Assembly (NCBI GenBank): GCA_016872715.1
Contig: VGZD01000005.1
Span: 1-64,000 of the forward strand
Source: Planctomycetota bacterium
GTDB lineage: Bacteria > Planctomycetota > UBA1135 > GCA-002686595
DNA: 64,000 bases
Direction: 5' to 3'
Shown here piece by piece: positions 19,320-29,454 of this stretch. Positions within the stretch are counted from its first letter, which is position 1, and every line of letters begins with the position of its first letter. Position numbers and translations under genes: made by a program. The notes under the pieces are model-generated. The model saw nothing but the letters and a program-made list of their open reading frames with translations. It was not told where the DNA came from and ran no database searches.

Positions 19320-21803
19320 CTAGGGGCCGACGCGCTCGAAGTGGGCTTCGATCGCGCGACGCGCCCGAGCGTCCACGCCGCGCGCATGGAACGCGGCGAG
19401 CGCGGCACGCGCACGTCCATCGTCGATCGCGATCAGCAGGTCGACCAGCGCGAGCTGGAGCCGGAACAGCTCCGTGCGCTCGAGCAACTCCGAGGCCGCG
19501 CGAGATAGGTCGGCGCGCCCCTTGGCGCTTGCCACGAGCGCGCGCGCGGCGGCTTCGCGTGCGGCGACACCCCAAGTCTCGTCGAGCAAGCCAGCCAGCA
19601 AGGCTCGCGACGGGGCGGATCCGCGCACGCTCGCCACCGCGGGCACGAGCGAAGCGCGCAGACTGTCGTGCAACGACCCGCGCTCGAGTTGCGCCAGCAG
19701 CCACGGCAGGGCCTGCTCTCCCTCGGACAAGGCGACGAGGCGCGCGGCCGCGCCCATCGTCGATGGACTGAACTCGGCGGCGTACTGTTCGCGCGCGAAC
19801 GCTGCGAACTCCGCGCGGGTCTCCCAAGCTGCCAGCGTCTCGAGCGCGGCGACCCGGACGCGCGCCGAGCGATCCGCGCTCGCGAGACCCATCAGCTCCT
19901 GCGCGATCGGATTCTCCGCCGACGTGTGCACGCGACCGAATGCGCGCGCCGCCGCGAGGCGCACGGCTTCGCTCCTGTGGGCGAGTCCATCGAGGAGCGT
20001 CTCCGCGATGCTCCAGCGGAGCTGCTCGTTCGGCTCGGTCGCGAGCCTTGAACCGAGCTCCGTCAGCGCGTCGCGCCGCTCGTTCACGTCGTCGGACTCG
20101 CTGGCGAGCGCGCGCCACTCCTCCGTGCTGCGCTCGGTGCGAATGCGTTTGGGCACCCAGCCGTGCTTGTCGAACACGACCCAGCTCGGCCGCGTCGGCG
20201 CTGGGAGCTCGATCACCTCGCGTCGCTCGTCGATCGTCACGCGCGTGCGGCGCGAGCCACCCGCGTCGCGGACCTCGATGTCGACGGGCACGGTGAACAC
20301 CGCCGGTGTGCCATCGGAGCTCGTCTGGACCTGCTCGACCTCGATGCGCACGTTGCGCCGCGATTCGTTCCAGCTCCAGCGCACCGCGAACTCCGGATAG
20401 CCCATGAACAGGAACCACTGCCGGAAGAACGGCGCGAGGTCGAGCCCGCTCTCGCGCTCCATCGCGCGCCGGAAGTCGTCGGTCGTGACCGCGCGGCCTG
20501 CGTGATCGGCCACGTAGCGGCGCAGTCCGCGAAAGAACACGTCGTCGCCGAGTTGAAAGCGCAGCAGATGCAGGCGGCTCGCGGCGCCCTGGTAGGTCTG
20601 CCCACCGCGCGTGAAGAGGTCGAACGGCTCGCGCCAACGATCCCACACGTGCGGTCGGCGCAGCGCGAGCGTGTCCTGCGCCACGTAGGAATCCTGCACG
20701 TCGCGCACGGCGGCGCGGAAGTCGTCTCGGCCGTCGCTGGCCTCGCGGTAGAGCAGCTCGGCGTAGGTTGCGAACCCCTCGTTGAGCCACGCGTGCGACC
20801 AGTCCGCACAGGTGAGCAGGTTGCCGAACCACTGGTGCGCGGCCTCGTGCGCGATGAGTCCCGTGGGATCGTAGTCGCGGCGCGCGCGCTCGTCGCCGAC
20901 GCAGGCGTCCGTCAGCGTCGTCGCCGAGATGTTCTCCATCCCGCCGTGCGGGAAGTTCGCGACCATGGCCTGTGAGTACTTGGCGTAGGGATAGCGCGCG
21001 CCGGTGAGCTCCTCGAAGAACTGCAAGATCGAGGCCGTCGCCTCGAAGCTCGCCGCGAGGTGACTCTCGAGCGGCGGCTCGGCGATCACGCTGAGCGGCA
21101 CGCCGTTCCAGCGCGAGCGCGCCACGACCAGCTCGCCCGCGACGAGCGTGGTCAAGTAGGCCGGATGCGGCACGTTCATGCGCCACAGGTCGACCGTGCT
21201 GCCGTCGGCGCGCTCGAGCGACTCGACCTTCTCGCCCGCGGCGACCGAGATCCAGCCGCGCGGCAGCGTGACTTCGAGCTCGCTCGTCGCGCGCTGGGCT
21301 GGCTCGTCGAGGCAGGGGAACCAGCCGCGCGAATCGTCGCACTGGCCCTGCGTGAAGACGTGCGTGGGCGCCCCATCGCGCGCACCGGCGAACCACAGGC
21401 CGCGCCGCGGCACGCCACCGTAGCGCACCACGACTTCGTGGCTCGTGCCCGCCTCGAGCGGTGCTCCAAAGTCGATCGCCACGACGCCGGGTCGGCGCTC
21501 GAAGGCGAGCGAGCGTCCTTCCCCGTCGCTCACGAACGCGACGTCGAGTGCGTCGAGGTCGAGCTCGAGCACCTCCACGAGCTCGTTCCGCGGATGGAAA
21601 CGGATGCGGCACTCACCCGCGATTGCGCGCGCACGCGGATCGAGCGAGAGCTTCAGCGCGTAGTGTTCGACGTCGACGGAGCTCGTGCGCGGCGCGTGCC
21701 GCTCGAGCGGCGGAACATCGAGCGTGCGCGGCTGCGGCGCCGCACAGGCGGCGAGCGTCGCGAGTACGAGCGCGAGCTTCGACGTGCGCTGGGGGGAGTT
21801 CAT
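19320..21803 (-). CDS. M1-family zinc aminopeptidase with C-terminal HEAT-like region
   Basis: LIAHEAAHQWFGNLLTCADWSHAWLNEGFATYAE (HExxH-x18-E); lipoprotein-like N-terminus. Confidence 0.92.
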   Translation of the reverse strand: MNSPQRTSKLALVLATLAACAAPQPRTLDVPPLERHAPRTSSVDVEHYALKLSLDPRARAIAGECRIRFHPRNELVEVLELDLDALDVAFVSDGEGRSLAFERRPGVVAIDFGAPLEAGTSHEVVVRYGGVPRRGLWFAGARDGAPTHVFTQGQCDDSRGWFPCLDEPAQRATSELEVTLPRGWISVAAGEKVESLERADGSTVDLWRMNVPHPAYLTTLVAGELVVARSRWNGVPLSVIAEPPLESHLAASFEATASILQFFEELTGARYPYAKYSQAMVANFPHGGMENISATTLTDACVGDERARRDYDPTGLIAHEAAHQWFGNLLTCADWSHAWLNEGFATYAELLYREASDGRDDFRAAVRDVQDSYVAQDTLALRRPHVWDRWREPFDLFTRGGQTYQGAASRLHLLRFQLGDDVFFRGLRRYVADHAGRAVTTDDFRRAMERESGLDLAPFFRQWFLFMGYPEFAVRWSWNESRRNVRIEVEQVQTSSDGTPAVFTVPVDIEVRDAGGSRRTRVTIDERREVIELPAPTRPSWVVFDKHGWVPKRIRTERSTEEWRALASESDDVNERRDALTELGSRLATEPNEQLRWSIAETLLDGLAHRSEAVRLAAARAFGRVHTSAENPIAQELMGLASADRSARVRVAALETLAAWETRAEFAAFAREQYAAEFSPSTMGAAARLVALSEGEQALPWLLAQLERGSLHDSLRASLVPAVASVRGSAPSRALLAGLLDETWGVAAREAAARALVASAKGRADLSRAASELLERTELFRLQLALVDLLIAIDDGRARAALAAFHARGVDARARRAIEAHFERVGP

Positions 21804-21837
21804 CCGCGGCGGCCGAGGGTGGATGTCCCGCGCGCTC

Positions 21838-23145
21838 CTAGGGAACGAGCACCAGCGCGATCCCCGCGCGCAGCAGGGCGAGCTCCGCATCCGAAGGCAC
21901 GCCGGTCCACGCGAGCAGCTCGAATTCCGTCGGCGCGAGCCCCGCGGTCAGCTCGACGCCGTGCAACCCGCTCGCGGTGAGCTTCTCGACGCACGCGCGC
22001 TGGTGCGCCAACTGAGCCTCCAGCGCGGCGCGAAACTCCGCCGCGTCCTCTGGGCTGTCCCACACGCTGCGCCAGCGCAGCGCGCGCGCCTCGCCCTTCG
22101 CGCACAGCGCCAACCGATCGCCATCCCAGCCGCTCGCGGCCTTCGAAGTGAACGTCAGCCCGAGCATCGCCATCGGGTTCGAGAAGTCGACGCCGCCGCG
22201 CTTGGCGGGTGCGAGCGCGAGGATCGCGCACGAGAACTCGCCGAGCGTGTCTTCGCGCAGCACACTCCAGCCCGTCGGGATGCTCGCATGGACGAGCTCG
22301 ACGCGCTGGGGCGTGTCGAGTTGCTTCTCGTCCCAGTACTTCGCGGGGTGCAGCGCGACTTCCGTCGACACGGGCGGCGACTGGAATGCGCGCGCGACGT
22401 CCGGGCCCGGCACGGTCGCCATCTGCGCGCTCAGCCACTTCTCGCTGCGCGCGAGGAAGCCCGAGCCGACGAGGTAGCTGCCGACGAGCGGCTTCCACAG
22501 CCACTGCGGCGACTGGTCGAACGTGCCCTTCATCATCTCGCTCGCGGCCGCCATGCTGGCTGCGTCGAGCGAGCGCGCGTTCGCCATTTGCCAGCGATTC
22601 CCGACCAGCGTCGCCGAGCCCTCGACGACACACCAATACGCGAGCTGCGCGTCCGTGTTCTGGCCGAGCTTCGCGATCTGCGCGTCGATGCCGTAGAGCT
22701 GGTCGTCGAGCGCATGGCCGAGCTCGTGCGCCATCGTCATGCGCGCGAGTCCCATCGGGCAGCCGTCCATCAGGCTGAACGAATCGCTGTCGGGGTCGTA
22801 GAAGCCGACCACTTGGCTGTCGAGCAGCCGCAGCGTCTCCGCCATGACGTCGAGCTCCGGCGGAATCACGCCGAGCAGCTTTCCGACGAGCGCGTCGGCC
22901 GCGAGCTTCTGCGGCGACTCGGTCTTGCGCAGGCGCTCTTCGACGTAGGTGCGCAAGTCGGCCTTCGAGGCCAGCTTGACCTTCACCGGAGCCTGAAACG
23001 CCTCGCCGCGCAACTTCTCGATGTCGCCTTGGATCTCGAGCGCGACGCGTTCGAGCTCGGACTGGGTCCAGCCCTGCGCCGGGGCGGCGGGAGGCGGAGC
23101 CTGCTGGCACGAGGCGAGGAGCGGGGCGAGCAGCGCGGTCACCAT
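21838..23145 (-). CDS. putative lipoprotein zinc metalloprotease
   Basis: MVTALLAPLLASCQQ lipobox; MTMAHELGHALDDQLYG HExxH motif. Confidence 0.7.
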   Translation of the reverse strand: MVTALLAPLLASCQQAPPPAAPAQGWTQSELERVALEIQGDIEKLRGEAFQAPVKVKLASKADLRTYVEERLRKTESPQKLAADALVGKLLGVIPPELDVMAETLRLLDSQVVGFYDPDSDSFSLMDGCPMGLARMTMAHELGHALDDQLYGIDAQIAKLGQNTDAQLAYWCVVEGSATLVGNRWQMANARSLDAASMAAASEMMKGTFDQSPQWLWKPLVGSYLVGSGFLARSEKWLSAQMATVPGPDVARAFQSPPVSTEVALHPAKYWDEKQLDTPQRVELVHASIPTGWSVLREDTLGEFSCAILALAPAKRGGVDFSNPMAMLGLTFTSKAASGWDGDRLALCAKGEARALRWRSVWDSPEDAAEFRAALEAQLAHQRACVEKLTASGLHGVELTAGLAPTEFELLAWTGVPSDAELALLRAGIALVLVP

Positions 23146-23271
23146 CGCGCCAAGCCTAGCAGGCGCGAAATCGGGCCGCAGCAGAGTGTTTTCCGCCGCT
23201 TCGCGCGCGCTCGACGTTTGCGCTCGCGCCCCGCGCACTGCACGATCTGCGTTCCCTTCCAAGGTTCCACC

Positions 23272-24408
23272 ATGACGAGCACCGCCACCGCGTCGAAGCC
23301 CATCGCCCCCGTCGACCTCGCCGCCGAGCGCGCCTCCCTCGGCCCGGCTCTGCACGAGGCCGTCCTGCGCACGCTCGACTCGGGCAAGTACGTGCTCGGG
23401 CCCGAGGTCGAGGCGCTCGAGCGAGACTTCGCCAAGCTCCACCAAGCGACGCACGGCGTCGCGGTCGCCACCGGCACCGACGCGCTGTGGCTGGGCCTGC
23501 TCGCCATCGGCGTCAAGCCCTCCGACGACGTCGTGACCAGCCCGTTCACGTTCTTCGCCTCCGCGGCGTCGATCGCGCTGCTGGGCGCCCGTCCGGTGCT
23601 GGCCGACGTCGAGCTCGACACGGCGCTGCTCGATCCGATCAAGGCCCGCGCCGCGCTCACTCCCCGCACGACGTGCATCCTGCCCGTGCATCTGTACGGC
23701 CAGCTCGCGGACATGCGCGCCTTCCGCGCGCTGTGCGACGAACGGCATCTCGCCCTGCTCGAAGACGGTGCTCAAGCGCACGGTTCGCGCCGCGATGGCG
23801 TCGCCTGCGGTACGCTCGGCGACGCGGGCACCTTTTCGTTCTACGTGACCAAGAACCTCGGTGCGGCGGGCGAGGGCGGCATGGTGCTCACGCACAGCGC
23901 CGCGGTCGCCGCGCACCTGCGCGAGCTGCGCGACCACGGCTCGCCGGCGAAGTACGTTCACGCCCGCATCGGCACCAACTCGCGCCTGCAAGCCCTGCAG
24001 GCCGCGATCCTGAACGTGAAGCTGCCGCACCTCGAGCGCTGGAACGAGCGCCGCCGCGCCAACGCCGCGCGCTACGACCGCAACCTCGCGGGCCATCCCG
24101 CGATCGGGCTGATGAAGGTCGTGCCCGGCGCGTACCACACCTACCACCAGTACACCGTGCGCATCGGCGGCGAGCGCACGCGCGACGCGGTGCTCGCCGA
24201 CCTCGCGGCCGAGCAGATCTTCGCCGGGGTCCACTACCCCAGCCCCGTGCACCTGCAGGAGGCCGCCAAGCCCTGGGGCTATGGTCCCGGCGACTTCCCC
24301 AACGCCGAGCGCCTCGCCCGCGAGGTGCTGTGCCTGCCGGTCCATCCGTTCCTTTCCGACGCCGACGTCGACCGCGTCAGCGACGTCCTGCGGCGCGCGG
24401 CGCGGTGA
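23272..24408 (+). CDS. DegT/DnrJ/EryC1/StrS-family aminotransferase
   Basis: ATGTDALWLGL, FTFFASAASI, EDGAQAHGS, FSFYVTKNLGAAGEGGM. Confidence 0.92.
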   Translation: MTSTATASKPIAPVDLAAERASLGPALHEAVLRTLDSGKYVLGPEVEALERDFAKLHQATHGVAVATGTDALWLGLLAIGVKPSDDVVTSPFTFFASAASIALLGARPVLADVELDTALLDPIKARAALTPRTTCILPVHLYGQLADMRAFRALCDERHLALLEDGAQAHGSRRDGVACGTLGDAGTFSFYVTKNLGAAGEGGMVLTHSAAVAAHLRELRDHGSPAKYVHARIGTNSRLQALQAAILNVKLPHLERWNERRRANAARYDRNLAGHPAIGLMKVVPGAYHTYHQYTVRIGGERTRDAVLADLAAEQIFAGVHYPSPVHLQEAAKPWGYGPGDFPNAERLAREVLCLPVHPFLSDADVDRVSDVLRRAAR

Positions 24409-24421
24409 GCTTGTCGCGTCG

Positions 24422-24446
24422 CAAGTCCTTGCTACAAAAGGACTTG
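24422..24446. terminator. 9-bp inverted repeat hairpin CAAGTCCTT-gctacaa-AAGGACTTG
   Basis: Perfect stem 14 nt after the aminotransferase stop codon; no U tract. Confidence 0.45.
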
Positions 24447-24596
24447 TGACTCCAGGGCGACGCGCGGGTCGGGGGCGCTCGCGGAAGGTGGGCGCCGCTG
24501 CTTCCCGGCCCGGCGCGCCGCAACTTTGATTCCGGCGCAACCTTGGGCCCGCGCTGACCCGAAAAGGCCTCCACGGGTCGCTCGCGTCCCGTCTCC

Positions 24597-27002
24597 ATGG
24601 CCCACCCCCGCTCACCCCGGTCGGGACGGATCCTCTGCCTCGCCGTGCGCAGTACGGTGGTGCTGCCGCGCTCCGTCGCCACGCTCGACCTGCAACGACG
24701 CGAGAACCTGCTCGGCATCGACCAGCACCCCGAGGATGACACGCCGATCGTCGCAGTGCCGCTGCTCGACCTCGAGGGCGAGGCCGCGCCTCACAAGCTC
24801 GCGAGCATCGGCACGCTGTGCCGCGTGCTCGACCGAACCAGAATGCCCGATGGCTCCCAGCGCGTGGTGCTGCAGGGACTGCGGCGCGTCGTGCTGCGCG
24901 CGGTCGACGACTCGCGCGGCTGGTTCGAAGTGGAGACGCACGAGCCCACCTACGCGCGCACGACGGACGCCGAGCTCTCCCGCGGCGTCGAGCGCGCGAT
25001 GGCGCAGGTCCACGAGCTCGTGCGCGTCGACACCCGCTACTCCGAAGAGCTGCCGCGCGTGCTCGCGCTGAACACGTCCGCCGCGGGCCATCTCGCCGAC
25101 CTCGCCGCCGCCAAGCTGCACCTCTCCTACTCGGATCGCACGCGCATGCTCGTCGAGACCGACGTGCAACGGCGCCTCGAGCTGCTCTCCAAGTTGCTCG
25201 AGCAGGAAATCGCGCGCGGCGAAGTCACGGCCGCGCTGCACGGCAAGGTCGAGGAGGAGAAGCGTCGCAGCCTGTTGCGCGAGCAACTGCACGTGATCCA
25301 AATCGAACTCGGCGAGGCCGACCCGCTCGAAGCACTCGTCCGCGAGCTCGAGGCGAGAGTCGCCAACGCCCACATCCCCGACACGGCGCGCCGCGCCTGC
25401 ACGCGCGAGCTCGCGCACCTGCGCCGCTGCGGCATCGGCAGCGAGGAATCGAGCCGCATCCGCAACTGGATCGAGTGGCTGCTCGAGCTGCCGTGGAGCG
25501 CGCACACCGCGGATCCGACCGCGACGCCCGACGAGTTTCGGCGCGTCGTGACGGCCCTCGACCTCACGCACACCGGGCTCGACGAAGTCAAGGAACGCGT
25601 CGGCGAGTTCCTCGCCGTGCGCCACCTCTCCGGCGCCTCGCGCGGAACCGTGCTGTGCTTCCTCGGGCCCTCGGGCACCGGCAAGACGAGCATGGGACGC
25701 GCGGTCGCCGAGGCGCTCGGCCGCAAGTTCGTGCACATCCACGTCGGCGGCTGCGCGGACGAGAGCGAGCTGCGCGGTCGACACCTCTCGCAGGCCGGAG
25801 CCGTGGCGGGCCGCCTGCTCAACGGCATCGCGCGCTCGGGCGTGCGCAACCCGGTCGTGCTGCTCGACGAGCTCGACAAGATCCACAGCGCGGGCTGGAG
25901 CCACTCCTCGAGCGCGCTGCTCGAGATCCTCGATCCCGAGCAGAACCGTGAGTTCGTCGACCACTACCTCGGCGTGCCCTTCGACCTCTCCGAGTGCCTG
26001 TTCGTCGTCACCGCCAACGACCTCTCGCCGATCCCCGAAGCGCTGATCGACCGGCTCGAGCTGATCGAATTCGGCAGCTACACGGAGACGGAGAAGGTCG
26101 CGATCGCGCGCGAGCACCTGCTGCCGCGCGCGCGCGAGTCGACCGGCCTCGCCCCGCGCGACCTCACCGTCTCGCAGGGTGCGCTCGTCGAGGTGATTCG
26201 CAGCTACACCGCCGAGCCGGGCGTGCGCGCGCTGCAGCGCTGCCTCGACAGCCTCGCGCGCAAGGCCGCCGTCGCGCGCGTGCGCGAGGGCCACGCCCTG
26301 CACGTGGAGAAGAGCCAGCTCTCCAACCTACTCGGGGCCGCCAACCTCGATCCGTTCGTGCACGCGACCACGCCGCAGATCGGCGTCATCGCGGGCCTCG
26401 CTTGGACGCACGTCGGAGGCTCGATCCTGCCGATCGAGACGGTGCTGATGCCCGGCGCGGGGCGCATCGTGCTCACGGGTTCGCTCGGCGAGGTCATGCG
26501 CGAATCGGTGCAGACCGCGCTCTCCTGGACGCGCATGCAGCTGCCGCGCATCGGTCAGGACGCCGCCGCACTCGAGCGCCTCGACCTGCACATCCACTTC
26601 CCGGCCGGTGCCGTGCCCAAGGACGGTCCCTCCGCCGGCATCGCCATCGCCACGGCGCTCATCAGCGTGCTCACGCGCACACCCGTGCGCCACGACGTCG
26701 CCATGACCGGCGAAATCTCGCTGCACGGCACCGTGCTGCCGATCGGCGGGCTGCGCGAGAAACTGCTCGCGGCCCTGCGCGCCGGCATTCGCACGGTCGT
26801 GGTGCCCGAGCGCAATCGCGAGGACGTCGAGCGCCTGCCCCGCGAAGTGCGCCGACGCCTCGAAATTCGCATGGTCGACCACGTCGGCGAGGCCATCAGC
26901 TGGGGTCTGTGCCTGCGCAAGCCGCTCGCCGAGGAGCAGGCCCCGTCCGCACCGCACAAGCGCGAGTCCGCGCCGCCGCGCAAGCGCCGCCGTAGCGCCT
27001 AG
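24597..27002 (+). CDS. lon: ATP-dependent Lon endopeptidase
   Basis: [22 protein letters not shown] Walker [11 protein letters not shown], catalytic [34 protein letters not shown]. Confidence 0.96.
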   Translation: MAHPRSPRSGRILCLAVRSTVVLPRSVATLDLQRRENLLGIDQHPEDDTPIVAVPLLDLEGEAAPHKLASIGTLCRVLDRTRMPDGSQRVVLQGLRRVVLRAVDDSRGWFEVETHEPTYARTTDAELSRGVERAMAQVHELVRVDTRYSEELPRVLALNTSAAGHLADLAAAKLHLSYSDRTRMLVETDVQRRLELLSKLLEQEIARGEVTAALHGKVEEEKRRSLLREQLHVIQIELGEADPLEALVRELEARVANAHIPDTARRACTRELAHLRRCGIGSEESSRIRNWIEWLLELPWSAHTADPTATPDEFRRVVTALDLTHTGLDEVKERVGEFLAVRHLSGASRGTVLCFLGPSGTGKTSMGRAVAEALGRKFVHIHVGGCADESELRGRHLSQAGAVAGRLLNGIARSGVRNPVVLLDELDKIHSAGWSHSSSALLEILDPEQNREFVDHYLGVPFDLSECLFVVTANDLSPIPEALIDRLELIEFGSYTETEKVAIAREHLLPRARESTGLAPRDLTVSQGALVEVIRSYTAEPGVRALQRCLDSLARKAAVARVREGHALHVEKSQLSNLLGAANLDPFVHATTPQIGVIAGLAWTHVGGSILPIETVLMPGAGRIVLTGSLGEVMRESVQTALSWTRMQLPRIGQDAAALERLDLHIHFPAGAVPKDGPSAGIAIATALISVLTRTPVRHDVAMTGEISLHGTVLPIGGLREKLLAALRAGIRTVVVPERNREDVERLPREVRRRLEIRMVDHVGEAISWGLCLRKPLAEEQAPSAPHKRESAPPRKRRRSA

Positions 27003-27066
27003 CTCGCGCCACGGCACTTGCGAGCGCCGCTTCCACGTTCCACGATGCCACCACGTCGCCGCCTCC

Positions 27067-28251
27067 ATGCGCACCCGCACCTTCCTCGCCCTGCTGCTCC
27101 TCGTCGGCGTCGGCCTCGCGCCCGACGCGCTGGCCCAAGGTCGGCGCGGCGGCGGACGCGGCGGCGGACGCGGCGGCGCGCGCGCGGGCGGACGCAACGC
27201 TGGCGGCTCCGGAGTGTTCGGGCCCGCCAAGAACCTGATCGGCGGCACCCTGCCCTCCGCGCCGCCGCTCGGAGCGAACCTCAGCGCGCCCGCGGCAGTC
27301 TCAACCGGCCCCAAGGGCGCGACTCTGGCCGCCGGCGAAAAGCGCTTCCTCGACCTCGTGGCCGAGATCGACAGGAAGCTCGCCGAGTCCGAGCGCGCGC
27401 AAGCCCAACTCGCGCCGACGCCGCAGGCGAGCGCTCTCACGTTGCCCGCGGGCGTCGAGCCCGGGACGCAGGCGTGGCGCAACCTGCAGCGCCCCGTGTT
27501 CCAAGGCATCGACTACGACGAATCGGGCTGGCTCTCGTACCGCGAGATGCGCGACGCAATCGACGTCGACCGCCGCGAGTTCGCGCTCTACGACCGCGAC
27601 CACGACGGCGGCGTGACGTCGCGCGAGTTCATGGTGCGCTACGACGAGCTCGTCGAGCGCAGCGGCGTGTTCCCGCTGCCGCGCCCGCGAAGGGAACCGA
27701 CGCTCGACGAGCCGCGCACGGCCGAAGCGCTGCGGCAGGCCTTCGACGCCGACGCGGACGGTGCGCTCGACCTGCGCGAACTCGCCGCGATGGTCGCCGA
27801 GGGCGACTCGAACGATCCCGAGGCCGACGCGGCGGCGCTCCTGCGCGCGGCCGACGCCGATGGCGATGCTCGCCTCGCGGGCCTCGAGCTGCTCGAGCTC
27901 GCGCGCGTCCAGCTCCACGCGCGCAGCCCGCTCGCAACCGGCGGCGGCGGAGCTCTTGCCAAGCGGACGCTCGAGGAGCTCTTCGGCCGTGTCGAGGAAC
28001 GCCCCGCGAGCGCGTCCAACGTGGAACTGCCGCCGTGGATTCCAGGTCCCGTCCCCCACTTCCGCCGCCTCGACCTCGACAGCGACGGAGTGATCTCCGC
28101 GGACGACCTGCGACGGCTGCAGGGCTCCGCCAGCGTCGGCACGCGCACGGGCGCCGTGCTCGCCGCGCTCGACCTCAACGAGGACGGGGTGATCGACGCA
28201 CGCGAGTTCGCCGCCGCCCTCGCCACGCCACCGCGCGCGCGACCGCAGTAG
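27067..28251 (+). CDS. secreted EF-hand domain protein
   Basis: Signal peptide; multiple DxDxDG loops (DADADGALDLREL, DADGDARLAGLEL, DLDSDGVISADDL, DLNEDGVIDAREF); RGGGRGG N-terminal segment. Confidence 0.85.
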   Translation: MRTRTFLALLLLVGVGLAPDALAQGRRGGGRGGGRGGARAGGRNAGGSGVFGPAKNLIGGTLPSAPPLGANLSAPAAVSTGPKGATLAAGEKRFLDLVAEIDRKLAESERAQAQLAPTPQASALTLPAGVEPGTQAWRNLQRPVFQGIDYDESGWLSYREMRDAIDVDRREFALYDRDHDGGVTSREFMVRYDELVERSGVFPLPRPRREPTLDEPRTAEALRQAFDADADGALDLRELAAMVAEGDSNDPEADAAALLRAADADGDARLAGLELLELARVQLHARSPLATGGGGALAKRTLEELFGRVEERPASASNVELPPWIPGPVPHFRRLDLDSDGVISADDLRRLQGSASVGTRTGAVLAALDLNEDGVIDAREFAAALATPPRARPQ

Positions 28252-28300
28252 CGTCCGCGCGAGCATCGAAGGCCCACGTCGCGCCGCTCGGCAGCGCGAA

Positions 28301-29452
28301 TCAGAGCAACGCGACGAGCGGCTCGAGGCGCGGGCCGCGCTCGGGATCCGCCACCGCGTAGCTGCCGCCGCCCTTGAGCGTGACGCCCGCGGTGCGCCCG
28401 TCGAGCCCGAGCACGTACAAGTGCAGACCGAAACTCGGCCGCCCGTCGGGACCCATCAGCGCCCCCTGCCAGCGCGCTTGGCGCTCGACCTGCCGCACCA
28501 CGCGCCGCGCGGTTTCGAGGCCCGCGTCGAGCGGTGCCGCTCCGCGCCGCAGATACTCGACCATGGTCGCGCTCGCGAGCGAGAGAATCGACGACTCTCC
28601 GCGCCCTGTCGCACCCGCGCTGCCGGCCTCGGAGTCGCAGTAGAGCCCCGCGCCGATGATCGGTGAGTCGCCGACGCGGCCGGGGATCTTCCAAGCGAGT
28701 CCGCTGGTGGTGGTCGTGCACGCGACCTCGCCGCGCACGGAGAGCGCCGAGCAGTGAATCGTGCCCCACGCGTGGTCGTAGCCCGCTCGCTCCAGCTCCG
28801 CGACATCGCGCAAGGTGCGCCCCAGTCGCGCGTTGCGCTCGTCCTTGGTCGGCGGGAGCCAGTCGTCGTCGTTGGAGTGCCGCTCGCGCCACTCGAGCCA
28901 CTGCTTGCGCGTCGCCTCGGTCAACAGCTCGACGTGCGGATGTCCGTGCGCGCGCGCGAACCTGTACGCGCCCTCGCCGACGAGCAGGCAGTGGTCGGTG
29001 CGCTCCATCACGAGCCGCGCGACTTCGCTCGGGTGCAGGATGTTCTCGAGGCACGCGACCGCGCCGGAGTTGTGCGTGGGTCCGTGCATGCAGGCCGCGT
29101 CGAGCTGCACGACGCCCTCCTCGTTCGGCAGGCCGCCCAGACCAACGCTGGTGTCGTCGGGGTCCGCCTCGGTCACCTTGACGACCTCGATCGCCGCATC
29201 GAGCGGATCGGCGCCCTCGACCAGTTGCTTGTAGTGCAGCTTCATGCCCGCGAGTGCGTTGGCGCTGCCGACCATCACGGGGTAGCCCTTGCGTGGCGCG
29301 GGCGCGCTCGTGGTCGGCCCGGCGGGAGCCGCAACCGGCGCCGGAGGGGCGCTCGAGGATTGGCACGCCAGCGCCGCCGCCGCCACGGCGCCTCCTCCGA
29401 GCAAGGCACGGCGATCGAGACTCGTGGGCGACGGACGTTCGTGCTGGCTCAT
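28301..29452 (-). CDS. N4-(beta-N-acetylglucosaminyl)-L-asparaginase-like Ntn hydrolase
   Basis: MHGPTHNSGAVACLENI, GTIHCSALSVRGEVACTTTTSGLAWKIPGRVGDSPIIGAGLY; RR-containing secretion signal with lipobox-like LACQ. Confidence 0.9.
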   Translation of the reverse strand: MSQHERPSPTSLDRRALLGGGAVAAAALACQSSSAPPAPVAAPAGPTTSAPAPRKGYPVMVGSANALAGMKLHYKQLVEGADPLDAAIEVVKVTEADPDDTSVGLGGLPNEEGVVQLDAACMHGPTHNSGAVACLENILHPSEVARLVMERTDHCLLVGEGAYRFARAHGHPHVELLTEATRKQWLEWRERHSNDDDWLPPTKDERNARLGRTLRDVAELERAGYDHAWGTIHCSALSVRGEVACTTTTSGLAWKIPGRVGDSPIIGAGLYCDSEAGSAGATGRGESSILSLASATMVEYLRRGAAPLDAGLETARRVVRQVERQARWQGALMGPDGRPSFGLHLYVLGLDGRTAGVTLKGGGSYAVADPERGPRLEPLVALL

Positions 29453-29454
29453 GA

